DNA of 64,000 bases from CAZGTQ01 sp964528575 (GCA_964528575.1 CAZGTQ010000053.1:1-64000), one strand, 5' to 3'. Counted from the stretch's first letter, positions 25,668 to 34,919 are shown. Notes: generated by a model from the letters alone, not told the origin. Numbers and translations are program-made.

Positions 25668-26356
25668 GCTGGAGCGGCGCGCGCTTGCACGTCCCCGAGC
25701 TGCCGGTCTCCCAGCGTTTCGCGCTCGACGAGACGCCCGAGCGCTGGACCGCGTTCGCCGCGCGCGGCGCCGTGACCGCGGCTCCCGGGAGCCGCTGGTA
25801 CGAGGCGCGCGACGCGGACGGCGCGTTGCGTGCAGCGCTGCGCCCGCCGCTCGTCCTGCTCGACGGCGACGGCTTGCCCGCGCCCGACGAGCTCGCGCGC
25901 CGCGCCGAGGCGGGACCCGGCCGGTACGCGGTGCTGCTCTTGCGGTCGGGCGCGGCCGCGCTCGGCCTGTTCGACGACGGCGAGCTCGTCGAGCACAAGA
26001 CGTTCAAGCGCTACACCGTGCGCGGGAGCGGGCGCGCGCAGACGACGCACCTCGCGACGAAGGGCAAGTCGCGCTACGGCTCGCGCCTGCGGCTGCGCAA
26101 CGAGGAGCGTCTGCTCGAGGAGGTGAACGAGCGGCTCGGGCGCTGGTGGAAGGACGAGCCGCCCGCCGAGCGGCTCTACGTGTCGTGCCCGGTGCGCCTC
26201 GCCGCGCGGCTCGCGCGCGCCGATCCGCCGCCGCCGGTCGCGCTCGACGGGTCCGAGCGGGTGCGCATCCCGCTGCACGTGCACGCTCCGAGCTTCGAGG
26301 AGCTCGTGCGCGTGCACGCCTCGATCGCGCGCGGCCGCGCGTGGTCCGACGCGTAG
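25664..26356 (+). CDS. Vms1-like release factor (VLRF1) domain protein
   Basis: A 230-residue protein with the features of the VLRF1 (eRF1-like) domain of Vms1/ANKZF1. A strand pair (YAVLLLRSGAAALGLFDDGE) is followed by LVEHKTFKRYTVRGSGRAQT with Gln126 at the place of the GGSQS catalytic glutamine, then KGKSRYGSRLRLRNEERLLE and a final strand (RLYVSCPV). In eukaryotes this domain cleaves peptidyl-tRNA on stalled 60S subunits; bacterial members are believed to act in ribosome rescue. No zinc finger or ankyrin part is present, so it is a minimal version. The GTG start at 25664 overlaps the stop of the membrane PH-like gene. The family call rests on motif pattern only. Confidence 0.72.
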   Translation: MSWSGARLHVPELPVSQRFALDETPERWTAFAARGAVTAAPGSRWYEARDADGALRAALRPPLVLLDGDGLPAPDELARRAEAGPGRYAVLLLRSGAAALGLFDDGELVEHKTFKRYTVRGSGRAQTTHLATKGKSRYGSRLRLRNEERLLEEVNERLGRWWKDEPPAERLYVSCPVRLAARLARADPPPPVALDGSERVRIPLHVHAPSFEELVRVHASIARGRAWSDA

Positions 26357-26366
26357 CGCGAGCCGA

Positions 26367-27677
26367 TCAGAGCGTCTCGTCGAGCAGCAGCAGCGCGCTC
26401 GCGTGGCCGAGCCAGAGCGCGAATGTCGCGTCGACGTGCGCCGTCTGCACGTAGATCGAGCGCGCGAGCGTCGTCGGGCTCGCCGCCGGCCCGATGGGCA
26501 CGAACGACAAGAGCGTCCCGCTCGCCGGCACGACGCCGAGCGGCAGCAGGACGAACGAGGGGTCGATCACGAGCGTGCCGCCGAACGCGTCGAGCGGGAT
26601 GTCGCCCTGCGCCGCCGCGAGGCCCGCGACGACGACCTCGCCGGGGGCGCCGCTCGCCCACAGGAGCACGGATTCGCCCTCGCGCACCGGCGTGCTCGTC
26701 TCGAGGCGGCGGGCCGCTCCGGGGAGCGCGAGCACCGTCCCGCCGTCCTGGTCGACGTCCTCGCCCGCGGCGCCGGCCGAGCACGCGGCGCCGCCGGCCG
26801 CGCCGCTCGCTCCCGGCGCGTACGAGAGATCGTGCACGCGCAGCGTGGCGGTGCTCCCCGGCGGCAGGCGCAAGCCGTCGCCGCCGTCGCCGCCGCCGGC
26901 GCACATCGCCCCGTTGCTCGATCCCGCGCCGCCGGCGCCTGCGCGCACCGTGCACCCCGACGCGAGCACCGTGCCCGCCGCGAGCACCGCTCCCGAGCCG
27001 CCGCGGGCGCCCGCGAACGGCGCCTGCACCAGGGAGCTCCCGCCGTCGCCGCCCAGGAGCTCGCACGCGAACAGGCTCACGCGCGCGCCGAGCTCGACGA
27101 CGAGCGCGTCGCCGCCCGCGCCCGTCACGCCCTGGAGCAACTGATCCACGAGGTCGGGCCCCTGCGCGCCTCTCAGCGTGCAATGCGCGAGCACCACTTC
27201 GTCGCAGTCCGAGACGAGCGCGGCGGGAAACGAGTCGGCCTGCGTCGTCGACGCGTACGAGTTGTCGCCGGAGCCGCCCCACAAGTTGCAGCGCTCGATC
27301 CACACCGGGCCGTCGCACCCCACGGCCGTCAACGCCGCCGCGCCCTGCGGGACGACGGCGACGCCGCGCATCACGAACGACTGCGACGCGGCGAGCCCGC
27401 TCACCGTGAACGTGCCGAGGATGTTGACGCTCAGCGCCTGGCCGAGCTCCGCGCAGAGCACGAGCGATTTCCCGGTGACCTGCACCGATTCGAGGTAGAG
27501 CCCCGAGCGCGCGACGATCACGTCTCCGTCGGCCGCGGCGTCGACCGCGGCTTGGATCGACGTGAAGTCGACCCCGACGCCGGGCGCGTCGTCGACCAGC
27601 CAGACGCTCTGGGCGGACGCGGCGGGGCCGAGGAGCAGGAGAACGGCGCAGGAGCGGAACGCGATCTTCATGTTCAT
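26367..27677 (-). CDS. Secreted right-handed beta-helix protein, tandem paralogue 3 of 3
   Basis: A 436-residue exported protein (signal ending GPAASAQS). It starts with DDAPGVGVDFTSIQAAVDAA followed by GDVIVARSGLY, the usual opening of pectate-lyase-like beta-helices, and continues with the helix coils WIERCNLWGG, VVLAHCTLRGAQG and VSLFACELLGGDGG. A glycine-rich stretch (SGAAGGAACSAGAAGEDVDQ) precedes a C-terminal module with PSFVLLPLGVVPASGT and ARSIYVQTAHVDATFALWLG. The ATG at 27677 overlaps the preceding stop as ATGA, so it is coupled to paralogue 2. It ends ten bases before the convergent VLRF1-like gene. No active-site residues can be named. Confidence 0.83.
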   Translation of the reverse strand: MNMKIAFRSCAVLLLLGPAASAQSVWLVDDAPGVGVDFTSIQAAVDAAADGDVIVARSGLYLESVQVTGKSLVLCAELGQALSVNILGTFTVSGLAASQSFVMRGVAVVPQGAAALTAVGCDGPVWIERCNLWGGSGDNSYASTTQADSFPAALVSDCDEVVLAHCTLRGAQGPDLVDQLLQGVTGAGGDALVVELGARVSLFACELLGGDGGSSLVQAPFAGARGGSGAVLAAGTVLASGCTVRAGAGGAGSSNGAMCAGGGDGGDGLRLPPGSTATLRVHDLSYAPGASGAAGGAACSAGAAGEDVDQDGGTVLALPGAARRLETSTPVREGESVLLWASGAPGEVVVAGLAAAQGDIPLDAFGGTLVIDPSFVLLPLGVVPASGTLLSFVPIGPAASPTTLARSIYVQTAHVDATFALWLGHASALLLLDETL

Positions 27678-28966
27678 AGCGTCGAATCGAGCAGGAGCAA
27701 CGCGCTCGCGTGGCCGAGCCAGAGCGCGAAGCTCCCGTCGACGTGCGCGGTCTGGACGTAGATCGAGCGCGCGAGCGTCGACGGGTTCCCGGCGGGCGGG
27801 ATCGGCACGAGGACGTCGAGCTGGCCGCTCGGGGGCACGACGCCGAGCGGCACGAGGACGAGCAGGGGATCGATGACGAGCGACCCGGCGAACGCATCGA
27901 GCGGCAGGTCGATCTGTCCCGGGGCGAGGGCCGCGACGACGGCGTCGCCCGCGAGGCCCCGCGCCGAGAGGGTCGCGCTCTCTCCCTCGCGATGCGGCGA
28001 GGTCGCGGCGAAGCGGCGCGCCGTGCCGGGGAGCGCGAGCGCGCTGCCGCCGTCGACGTCGACGTCCTCGCCGTTCGAGCCGGGCGAGCAGCCGAAGCCG
28101 CCCGCTCCGCCGCCGACGCCCGGCGCGAACGAGCAGTCCTGCCAGCGCAGCGCGCCGGTGCTCCCGAACGGCAGCCCGACACCGTCGCCGCCGGAGCCGC
28201 CGTTGCCGCAGAAGAAGATGTCCGCGTCGGCGAAGCCGCCTTTGCCGCCGCGCAGGATGCAGCCGGACGCGAGCAGCGTGCCCGCTCCCAGCTCGACCCC
28301 CGAGCCGCCGCTGCCGCCGTCGTCCGACACGGTGTCGAAGACCCGGCCGCCGTCACCGCCCGTGAGGTCGCAGTCGAACAAGCTGACGCGCGCGCCGAGC
28401 TCGATCGAGAGCCCGTCTCCGCCGTCGCCCGGCGACGTGTGGAAGTCCTCGTCCTCGAGATCGAGCCCATCCGCGCCGACGAACGTGCAGCGCGCGAAGA
28501 CGACCTCGTCGCAGTCGCGCACGCGCGCTCCCGGGAACGAGTCCGACTGCGTCGTCGAGGTGAACGTGTTGTCGCCGGCCGCGCCGCGCAGCACGCAGTC
28601 CTCGACGAAGATCGGCCCGTCGCAGTCGACGAGGTAGAGCCCCTGTTCGACCGGGTTGACGACGTCGAGGCCGCGCAGCACGACGGACTGCGACGCCGAG
28701 AGCCCGCGCACCGACAGCGCGGTGAACACGTTGACCTGCTGTCCGGCGTCGGCCGTGATCACGAGCCGCTTGCCGACGACGCTGGTCTTCGTGTACGTCC
28801 CCGCGCCGACGAGAATCACGTCGCCGTCGGACGCCGCGTCGACCGCGGCTTGGATCGACGCGAAGTCGACGCCGGGGCCCGGGGTGTCGTCGACGACCCA
28901 GACGCTCTGCGCCGCGGCCCCAGGCGCGACGAGGACGAGAGCGAGCGGAACGAGCTTCAAGCGCAT
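27674..28966 (-). CDS. Secreted right-handed beta-helix protein, tandem paralogue 2 of 3
   Basis: A 430-residue exported protein (signal ending PGAAAQS), similar along its whole length to both neighbours. The start matches DDTPGPGVDFASIQAAVDAA and GDVILVGAGTYTKT, typical of the pectate-lyase-like opening. Aspartate/glycine-rich inserts (GGSGGSGVELGAGTLLASGC) separate the beta-helix turns. The C-terminal module has PLLVLVPLGVVPPSGQLDVL and ends LGHASALLLLDSTL. Upstream, GAGGATCCC stands in place of a ribosome binding site before the ATG at 28966. The gap to paralogue 1 is 17 bases, so the three are one operon. Confidence 0.83.
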   Translation of the reverse strand: MRLKLVPLALVLVAPGAAAQSVWVVDDTPGPGVDFASIQAAVDAASDGDVILVGAGTYTKTSVVGKRLVITADAGQQVNVFTALSVRGLSASQSVVLRGLDVVNPVEQGLYLVDCDGPIFVEDCVLRGAAGDNTFTSTTQSDSFPGARVRDCDEVVFARCTFVGADGLDLEDEDFHTSPGDGGDGLSIELGARVSLFDCDLTGGDGGRVFDTVSDDGGSGGSGVELGAGTLLASGCILRGGKGGFADADIFFCGNGGSGGDGVGLPFGSTGALRWQDCSFAPGVGGGAGGFGCSPGSNGEDVDVDGGSALALPGTARRFAATSPHREGESATLSARGLAGDAVVAALAPGQIDLPLDAFAGSLVIDPLLVLVPLGVVPPSGQLDVLVPIPPAGNPSTLARSIYVQTAHVDGSFALWLGHASALLLLDSTL

Positions 28967-28983
28967 GGTGGGATCCTCGCCGA

Positions 28984-30276
28984 TCAGAGCGTCGCGTCCA
29001 GCAACAGGAGCGCGCTCGCGTGGCCAAGTCGGATGCGCGACGGCGCGACGTGCGCCGTCTGGACGTAGAGCGTGCGGGCGAGCGTCGCCGCGCTCGCCGC
29101 CGGCGGGATCGGTACGAGCGCGTCGAGCGTGCCGCTCGGCGGCACGCTCCCGAGCACGATCAGCACGAACGCCGGATCGAGCACGAGGTCTCCGGCGAAC
29201 GCATCGGCCGGGAAGCGGTCCTGGCTTGCGGCGATCCCGGCGAGGACGACCTCGCCCGCCGGTCCGCCGGCGGACAGGGTCGTGCTCTCGCCTGCGCGGT
29301 GCGGTGACGTCGCCGCGAACGGCCGCGCGACGCCGGGGAGCGCAGCGACGGTCCCGCCGTCGACGCGGATCGACTGCCCGTCGGCGCCGGGCGAGCAGAG
29401 CGGCCCGGGCTGACCTCCGGTCCCCGGCGCGAACGTGCAGTCTTGCCAGCGCAGCTCCGCGCTCCCGCCGGTGAGCCAGAACCCGTGGCCGCCGTGGCCC
29501 CCGTTGCCGCACGAGATGAAGTTCGCGTCGCCCGAGCCGCCCCAGCCGCCCGACGTCGCGCATCCCGACGCGAAGACGCTGCCGGCGAGGATGTGCACGC
29601 CGCTCCCGCCGTTCCCGCCGTCATCGGTCGTCGTGTCGAAGACGCCGCCGCCGCCGCCGCCTGACAGCGTGCAGTCGAACAGGCTCACGAGCGCTCCGTC
29701 GACCAAGAGCCCATCGCCCCCGTCGCCGGCGTCGTACTCGAATTTCTCCTCGATCAGCGACGTCCCGCCGCCGCCCTGGAGCGTGCAGCGCGCGAGCACG
29801 ACCTCGGCGCAGTCGAAGATGCGCGCGCCGGGGAACGAGTGGAGCGCCGCGCCCGTCGAGAAGCCCGCGAACGTGTTGTCCCCGACCGCGCCGAGCAACG
29901 CGCAGTCCTCGACCCAGATCGGCCCGTCGCAGTCGACGAGGTAGAGGCCCTGCTCGACGGGGCTCACGACGTCGAGCCCGCGGAGCACGACGGACTGCGA
30001 GGCCGCGAGCCCGCGCACCGAGAGCGCGCCGCTCACGTCGACCTGCGCTCCGACGTCGGCTGCGACGACGAGCCCCTTCGCGAGGATGCTGGTCTTCGCG
30101 TACGTGCCCGCGCGCACGACGAGGACGTCGCCGTCCGCCGCGGCGTCGACGGCTTGCTGGAGCGAGGTGAAGTCGACACCGACGCCGCCGTCGTCGTCGA
30201 CGGTCCAGACGCTCTGCGCGCCGGCGGGCAGCGCCGCGGCGGCGAGCGCGGTCGCAGCGAGGAGCGGACGGGTCAT
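28984..30276 (-). CDS. Secreted right-handed beta-helix protein, tandem paralogue 1 of 3
   Basis: A 430-residue exported protein (signal ending ALPAGAQS), the first in transcription order of three tandem copies. The beginning DDDGGVGVDFTSLQQAVDAA and GDVLVVRAGTYAKT match the other copies, as do VEDCALLGAVGDN, VSLFDCTLSGGGGGG and the glycine-rich coil. The C-terminal module ends in LGHASALLLLDATL, but the strand before it reads TAHVAPSRIRLGHA instead of TAHVD.FALWLGHA, a small local divergence. The ATG at 30276 is preferred to one at 30288. A 123-base gap separates it from the upstream gene on the same strand. Function unknown. Confidence 0.83.
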   Translation of the reverse strand: MTRPLLAATALAAAALPAGAQSVWTVDDDGGVGVDFTSLQQAVDAAADGDVLVVRAGTYAKTSILAKGLVVAADVGAQVDVSGALSVRGLAASQSVVLRGLDVVSPVEQGLYLVDCDGPIWVEDCALLGAVGDNTFAGFSTGAALHSFPGARIFDCAEVVLARCTLQGGGGTSLIEEKFEYDAGDGGDGLLVDGALVSLFDCTLSGGGGGGVFDTTTDDGGNGGSGVHILAGSVFASGCATSGGWGGSGDANFISCGNGGHGGHGFWLTGGSAELRWQDCTFAPGTGGQPGPLCSPGADGQSIRVDGGTVAALPGVARPFAATSPHRAGESTTLSAGGPAGEVVLAGIAASQDRFPADAFAGDLVLDPAFVLIVLGSVPPSGTLDALVPIPPAASAATLARTLYVQTAHVAPSRIRLGHASALLLLDATL

Positions 30277-30399
30277 GGCGCAGCGCACAGCACGGCGACG
30301 AGGAACGAGAGACGCGGCACGGAGAACCTCCTCTCCGAGGGGGGCGGCGACATCTCTACCCTACCCTGCGGCGCCACGCGCGGGGACCCCGGGCGCCGC

Positions 30400-31338
30400 T
30401 CAGCGCCCGCGACGGCGCTCGAGCGCCTCGCGCAGCGGCAGCTCGATGCTCCCCGCCCAGCGGGCGTCGTAGCCGGAGAGCGCCGGCATCAGGTCGCCCG
30501 TGCCCGTGATCCGCAGCGCGTAGCGGTCGAGCTCGCGCTCGTCGGCGAGGTCGGCGGCGGCCGGGCCGCGCAGCTCGACCCACGCCTCGCGCGCCCCGGG
30601 GTCGAACACGGCAGCTCGCGCGAGGAACGGCATGCGCGTCACGACCGCGCCGTCGCGCAGGAGCGCGAGGTCGAGCGAAAGCCCGAGCTCGCAGACCTCC
30701 GCCGGCACGTCGTCGCCGATGCGGAGCGCGATCGACAGTTCCGTCGGGAGTTGCTCCCGTCCGAGGTGGTACGCCCACGTTCCCGCTCGGATCGCGGCGG
30801 CCGCGAGATCGCTGTGCCGCGGCGGAGCGAGGAGATCGACGTCGTCGACGATCGTCACAGGGAACGCGAGGCGACCGCGCCAGAGGACCCCCTGCTCGAG
30901 AGCTCGCTCGCTCTCCGGCTCCATCCACGTCTCGCCGCGCGCGACGACGAAGTCGAAGGCGACGCGGTGCTCGCCGAGCGGCAAACGCCCTAGACGCTGG
31001 TAGCGGTCCGCCTCGATCTGGCCCGCAGCGGCGAAGCCGCAGAGCGCATGTCTCAACGCGCCCGCGCGCACCGGCGCGAGCCCGGCGCGACGCGGCCGCG
31101 CGCGAACCGCGACCGCGCCGGGGATCGCGGGCGGCACGCGCATCGACACGACGAGCGGCTGGTCGTCGACCCACACCCGCGGAACGTCGAGGGCGCGAGC
31201 GTTCCACAGCACGCGGCGCCATTCGGCATCGTCGAGCTGCTCGCCGCGCGCGAGGCGGGCATGGAGCTCGGGGATCGTGCCCTGGCCGAACGCCGCCAGC
31301 GGCACGAGCAGCGCCGCGAGTCGCAGGAGCAGCTTCAC
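30400..31338 (-). CDS. Exported hypothetical protein, paralogue of the adjacent upstream gene
   Basis: A 312-residue exported protein (GTG start, signal KLLLRLAALLVPLAAFGQG). No family is recognised. It shares a layout with the protein encoded just upstream (31401-32408): an early W.R.L.NAR segment, a PLVVSMRVPPAI stretch, a LPLGEHRVAFDFVV strand and a common ending WAGSIELPLREALERR. The repeated beta-strand pattern suggests two beta-sandwich domains. The pair is probably a tandem duplication. It lies upstream of the beta-helix operon on the same strand. Confidence 0.72.
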   Translation of the reverse strand: MKLLLRLAALLVPLAAFGQGTIPELHARLARGEQLDDAEWRRVLWNARALDVPRVWVDDQPLVVSMRVPPAIPGAVAVRARPRRAGLAPVRAGALRHALCGFAAAGQIEADRYQRLGRLPLGEHRVAFDFVVARGETWMEPESERALEQGVLWRGRLAFPVTIVDDVDLLAPPRHSDLAAAAIRAGTWAYHLGREQLPTELSIALRIGDDVPAEVCELGLSLDLALLRDGAVVTRMPFLARAAVFDPGAREAWVELRGPAAADLADERELDRYALRITGTGDLMPALSGYDARWAGSIELPLREALERRRGR

Positions 31339-31400
31339 GAGCGCGCGTACGGCGCGCCCGCCCGCGCGTTGGCCCGATCCGGAGCCCGGAGCCGGCGCCG

Positions 31401-32408
31401 TCAGCGGCTCTCGCGCGCGAGCGCCTCCGCGAGCGGCAGCTCGACCGTCCCCGCCCAGCGGGCGTGAGACCAGCGCAGCGCGGGCACGCAGCCGGCGCTC
31501 CCGCGCACGCGCAGCGTGTAGCGCGCGCGCTCGGCCTCGTCGTCGTACGCCGCAGGTGCGAGCTGCGTGAGCGTCGCCTCGGCGACGCGCGTGCGGCCCT
31601 CGCTCGCGCACGAGCGCGGTGCGTTCGAGTCGAACACGGGGAACGACGCAAGCTCGACGACCTCGCCGTCGCGCAAGAGCTCGAGCTCGAGCGAGAGCCC
31701 CACGCCGGCCAGCGCCGCAGCGAGCTCCCCCTCGAGGCTCAGCCCGACGGAGAGGACGCGGGGCCGGAGCCCATTCGGAAGCCGCGCCCGCACCGCACGC
31801 CGCACGGCCGCGTCGATCGCGGGCGAGCTCACCGGCGGCGCGATCGCGTCGAGGTCCGCGACGACGCGCACGTCGCGCGCGAAGACGCCGCTCCAGAGCA
31901 GCTCGGGCGGCGCGCCGTAGCCCCAGCGCCCACGCTCCACGCGGACGTCGAGCTCGAGGCGGTGCTCTCCCTCCGGCAGCGAGCCGAGCTCGCGGTAGAG
32001 CTGCGCCTCGTGCGACTCGCGCGCTCCCGTAGCGCAGTACACGATCTCGACGTTCCCGGCTCGAGCCGCGAAGAACCCCTCGTGGCGCGGCGTCGCCGTG
32101 ATGCGGACCCGCTCCTCGAGCCAGCTCGGCACGCGCAGCGCCGCGAAGAGCGGCTCGTCGGCGACCCACGTGCGCGGCAGCTCGACGACGCGCGCGTTCG
32201 CGAGCGCACGCTGCCACTGCGCACCGTTCAGCCGCTCGCCCGCGCGCACGCACCGGGTCAGCTCGAGCACCGCGGGGTCGACCTGCAGCTTGCCGTCCGC
32301 GTCGACGCAGACCTCGCGCCACGCCGGCGGGAGCGCGTCGACGAGCGCGTCGAGATCCGCCGCGGGAGCGGCGAGAGCGAGGAGGGCGAGAATCGGCGCT
32401 GCGAGCAT
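31401..32408 (-). CDS. Exported hypothetical protein, paralogue of the adjacent downstream gene
   Basis: A 335-residue exported protein (signal LAAPILALLALAAPAAD). It has no recognised family. Segments shared with the downstream paralogue include W.RALANAR, PLFAALRVPSWL, LPEGEHRLELDVRVERG, VGLSLELELLRDGEVV and the C-terminal WAGTVELPLAEALARE. It carries a few extra cysteines absent from its partner. It diverges from the secreted protein gene at 32492; the 83-base gap should contain both promoters, but none could be assigned. Confidence 0.72.
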   Translation of the reverse strand: MLAAPILALLALAAPAADLDALVDALPPAWREVCVDADGKLQVDPAVLELTRCVRAGERLNGAQWQRALANARVVELPRTWVADEPLFAALRVPSWLEERVRITATPRHEGFFAARAGNVEIVYCATGARESHEAQLYRELGSLPEGEHRLELDVRVERGRWGYGAPPELLWSGVFARDVRVVADLDAIAPPVSSPAIDAAVRRAVRARLPNGLRPRVLSVGLSLEGELAAALAGVGLSLELELLRDGEVVELASFPVFDSNAPRSCASEGRTRVAEATLTQLAPAAYDDEAERARYTLRVRGSAGCVPALRWSHARWAGTVELPLAEALARESR

Positions 32409-32491
32409 GCCCCGAGGCTAGTCGCTCGGGGCCGAGCGGTTGCACTGTGACTCGCGGGGCCGAGCGCGCCTAGCCGACGCGGAGGAGCTCC

Positions 32492-34039
32492 ATGTCGCAC
32501 CGCGCCGCCCCCTTCGCTCTCGCTCTCGCGCTGCTCGCCGCCCCCGCGGCCGCGCAGGAGGTCCTCGACGGCACGTACACGTTCGTCCGGCTGCGGGCGG
32601 AATGGACGCAGGAGTGCGGCGCTGCGAGCACGTCGTCCTTCTCGAGCGTCGCGGTGGGCGAGCTCGCGTTCCTCCCGAACGGCACTGTCTCGTCGACGAC
32701 GACCTACCAGGCGTTCCACTCGAGCGCGACGTTCACGAGCTGCACGAACACGGGCGGAGCCGGACCCTTCGGGACGTACGTGCTCGACGCGACCGGCGCG
32801 CTCGTCCTCACGCTCGCCGGCCAGGCCCCGGCGACCCATCGGTTGAGCCCCGACCGCGACGTGATCGTGTCGGGCCCGAGCCCCGCGGGCACGCCGACCC
32901 TGCTCGTCGCAGTGCGTCAGGAGCCGACGAGCGCGGCCACGCTGGCGGGCGACTACGCCTTCATGCAGATCGGGGACAGCACGCTCTGCTGCGGTCTCGG
33001 CTTCGACGGTTGGATGGGGGCGTGCACGTTCGACGGCGCCGGCGGGGCCCAGTGGCAGGGAGCGAAAGGCTCGTTCGGCGCAGTCCTGGGAGGCCCGGGC
33101 ACGTACGCCGTCGGCCCGTCGGGCTCGCTCTCGCTCGCGGGCTTCCTCGCGCTCGAGTCGTTCGGCGTCGTCTCCGGGGACGGGCGGATCGCCGTCGTCG
33201 GGGAGCGCACCGGCGCCGAGGTGCGCCTGTCGGTGTACCTGCGTCGCCCGACGGCGCCCCTGACGCCGTCGCCTCTGGCCGGCGGCTGGTGGCTGGCCGA
33301 AGCGGGGTCCGACACGCTCTCCACGTCCTTCCCCCCGGACGTAGAGCAGTTCTCGATCGCGGGCGCCGTCTTCTTCGACGCGGCGGCGGGCACGCGCCTC
33401 GTCGGGGCCCAGCGCACGTGGTCGGACGGCAACGGCGGCGGAGCGGCGCCGCTCGTCGACACCGCGCCGTTCGCCATCGATCCGAGCGGATTGTTCGACT
33501 TCGGCGGAGCGACGGTTCCGGGCGCGCTCTCGTCGGCCCAGATCCCGGGCCGGCTCGGCGACGGAGAGGAGCTCGCCTTCTACGCCGACATCAAAAACGG
33601 TCAACCCGGGTCGTGCGGGCTGCTCGTGCGCGCGTGGGGAGCGCTCGCGGGCGACGCGGGCGCGATCTCGGCGGCGTTCGGCGGGACGCAGACGCTGACG
33701 CTGCGCGCGACGGCGCAGAACGGGGGGCTCGTCTACCTCGTCGGCGGCTCGATCAGCGGGAGCTACCCGGGCGTCGCGCTCCTCGGCGAGACGGTCCCGC
33801 TGAACTTCGACGCGTACACGCAGCAGACGCTCGCGGCGCCCAACGCGCCGCCGCTGGGGCAGAGCCTGGGCGTGCTCGACGCGTTCGGTCGCGGGACGGC
33901 GACGTTCACGCTGCCGGCGGGGTCGAGCCCCGCGCTCGTCGGCCTCGAGCTGCGGCACGCCGCGATCGTCGTCGATCCGACGCTCCCGAGCCCGCTGCGC
34001 CTGGTCACCAACGCCGTCCCCGTGCGGATCGAGACCTGA
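32492..34039 (+). CDS. Large secreted protein of unknown family
   Basis: A 515-residue exported protein (signal ending APAAAQ) with GGAGGAGC eight bases before the ATG. It is built of beta-strands with many Thr, Ser and Gly, and contains repeated barrel-like blocks (GTYTFVRLRAEWTQ, GDYAFMQIGDSTLCCG, GGWWLAEAGSD), each starting with a G-x-[YW]-x-[FL] strand, perhaps three copies of a lipocalin-like domain. The C-terminus has the pattern PALVGLELRHAAIVVDP, then LVTNAVPVRI, seen at the end of several other secreted proteins of this window. Function unknown. Confidence 0.75.
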   Translation: MSHRAAPFALALALLAAPAAAQEVLDGTYTFVRLRAEWTQECGAASTSSFSSVAVGELAFLPNGTVSSTTTYQAFHSSATFTSCTNTGGAGPFGTYVLDATGALVLTLAGQAPATHRLSPDRDVIVSGPSPAGTPTLLVAVRQEPTSAATLAGDYAFMQIGDSTLCCGLGFDGWMGACTFDGAGGAQWQGAKGSFGAVLGGPGTYAVGPSGSLSLAGFLALESFGVVSGDGRIAVVGERTGAEVRLSVYLRRPTAPLTPSPLAGGWWLAEAGSDTLSTSFPPDVEQFSIAGAVFFDAAAGTRLVGAQRTWSDGNGGGAAPLVDTAPFAIDPSGLFDFGGATVPGALSSAQIPGRLGDGEELAFYADIKNGQPGSCGLLVRAWGALAGDAGAISAAFGGTQTLTLRATAQNGGLVYLVGGSISGSYPGVALLGETVPLNFDAYTQQTLAAPNAPPLGQSLGVLDAFGRGTATFTLPAGSSPALVGLELRHAAIVVDPTLPSPLRLVTNAVPVRIET

Positions 34040-34070
34040 CGCGCGCGCGGGCGCGCGGCACACTGGCCGG

Positions 34071-34919
34071 ATGCGTCCGCCCTCCGCGCCGCCGGCCGGG
34101 ACCGTCGAGGCCTGGTGCCACGCGCTCGTCGCGACGGGCGAGCTCGCGCGCAAGCTCGCGCCGCCCGCGCCGCCCGATCTCGAGCGCGCCGAGAGCTGGG
34201 AGCGCGACCCGCCGGTGCGGCGGCTCGCGGCGCCCGGGCGGCCGGCCTTGCTGCGCGTCGTGCGGCGCAGCGCGAAGACGCCGGCGGCCGGCGCGCTCGT
34301 GCGCGCGCAGGTGCGTGCGCGGCTCGTGCACACGTTCGCGCACCACGAGCTGCAGGCGGCGGAGCTGTTCGCGTGGGCCGTGCTCGCGTTCCCCGACACG
34401 CCGCGCGCGTTCCGGCGCGGGCTCGTGCGGCTCGCGTGCGAGGAGCTCACCCACCTGGCGGCCTACTGCGCGCACCTCGACGCGCTCGGCCACGCCTACG
34501 GCGACTTCGTCGTGCGCGACTGGTTCTGGTCGCGCGTCGCCGCGTGCCCCGATCCGTTGCGCTTCGTCGCGCTGCTCGGCGTCGGCCTCGAGGGCGCGAA
34601 CCTCGAGCACAGCGCGCGGTTCGCCGACTGGTTCGAGCGCGCCGGCGACGCGGACGGCGCCGCGCTCCTGCGGCGCGTCGAGCGCGACGAGGTCGCGCAC
34701 GTCGCGTTCGCGCGGCGCTGGTGCGAGGCGTTCGCGGGCGCGCCGCTCGACTACGACGCGTGGGCGGCGCTCCTGCCCGCGCCGCTGACGCCGGCGCTGC
34801 TGCGCGGCACGCCGCTCAACGTCGACGCGCGCCGCAGCGCGGGTTTCGACGACGCGTTCCTCGCGCGGCTCGACGCGGCGCCGCCCGCGCACCGCGAGCG
34901 GGGAAGGGACGAGCCGTGA
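34071..34919 (+). CDS. DUF455 ferritin-like protein
   Basis: A 282-residue protein with the DUF455 ferritin-like four-helix core. Metal-ligand candidates are His/Glu in HTFAHHELQAAELFAW, CEELTHLAAYCAHLD, EGANLEHSARFADWFER and VERDEVAHVAFARRW, giving the paired ExxH pattern of a di-iron site as in the MiaE-related family. The biochemical function of DUF455 is not established. Its stop overlaps the ATP-grasp gene as GTGA, so the two products are coupled and likely form a pathway, for instance oxidation plus ligation of one small molecule (inference). Confidence 0.85.
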   Translation: MRPPSAPPAGTVEAWCHALVATGELARKLAPPAPPDLERAESWERDPPVRRLAAPGRPALLRVVRRSAKTPAAGALVRAQVRARLVHTFAHHELQAAELFAWAVLAFPDTPRAFRRGLVRLACEELTHLAAYCAHLDALGHAYGDFVVRDWFWSRVAACPDPLRFVALLGVGLEGANLEHSARFADWFERAGDADGAALLRRVERDEVAHVAFARRWCEAFAGAPLDYDAWAALLPAPLTPALLRGTPLNVDARRSAGFDDAFLARLDAAPPAHRERGRDEP

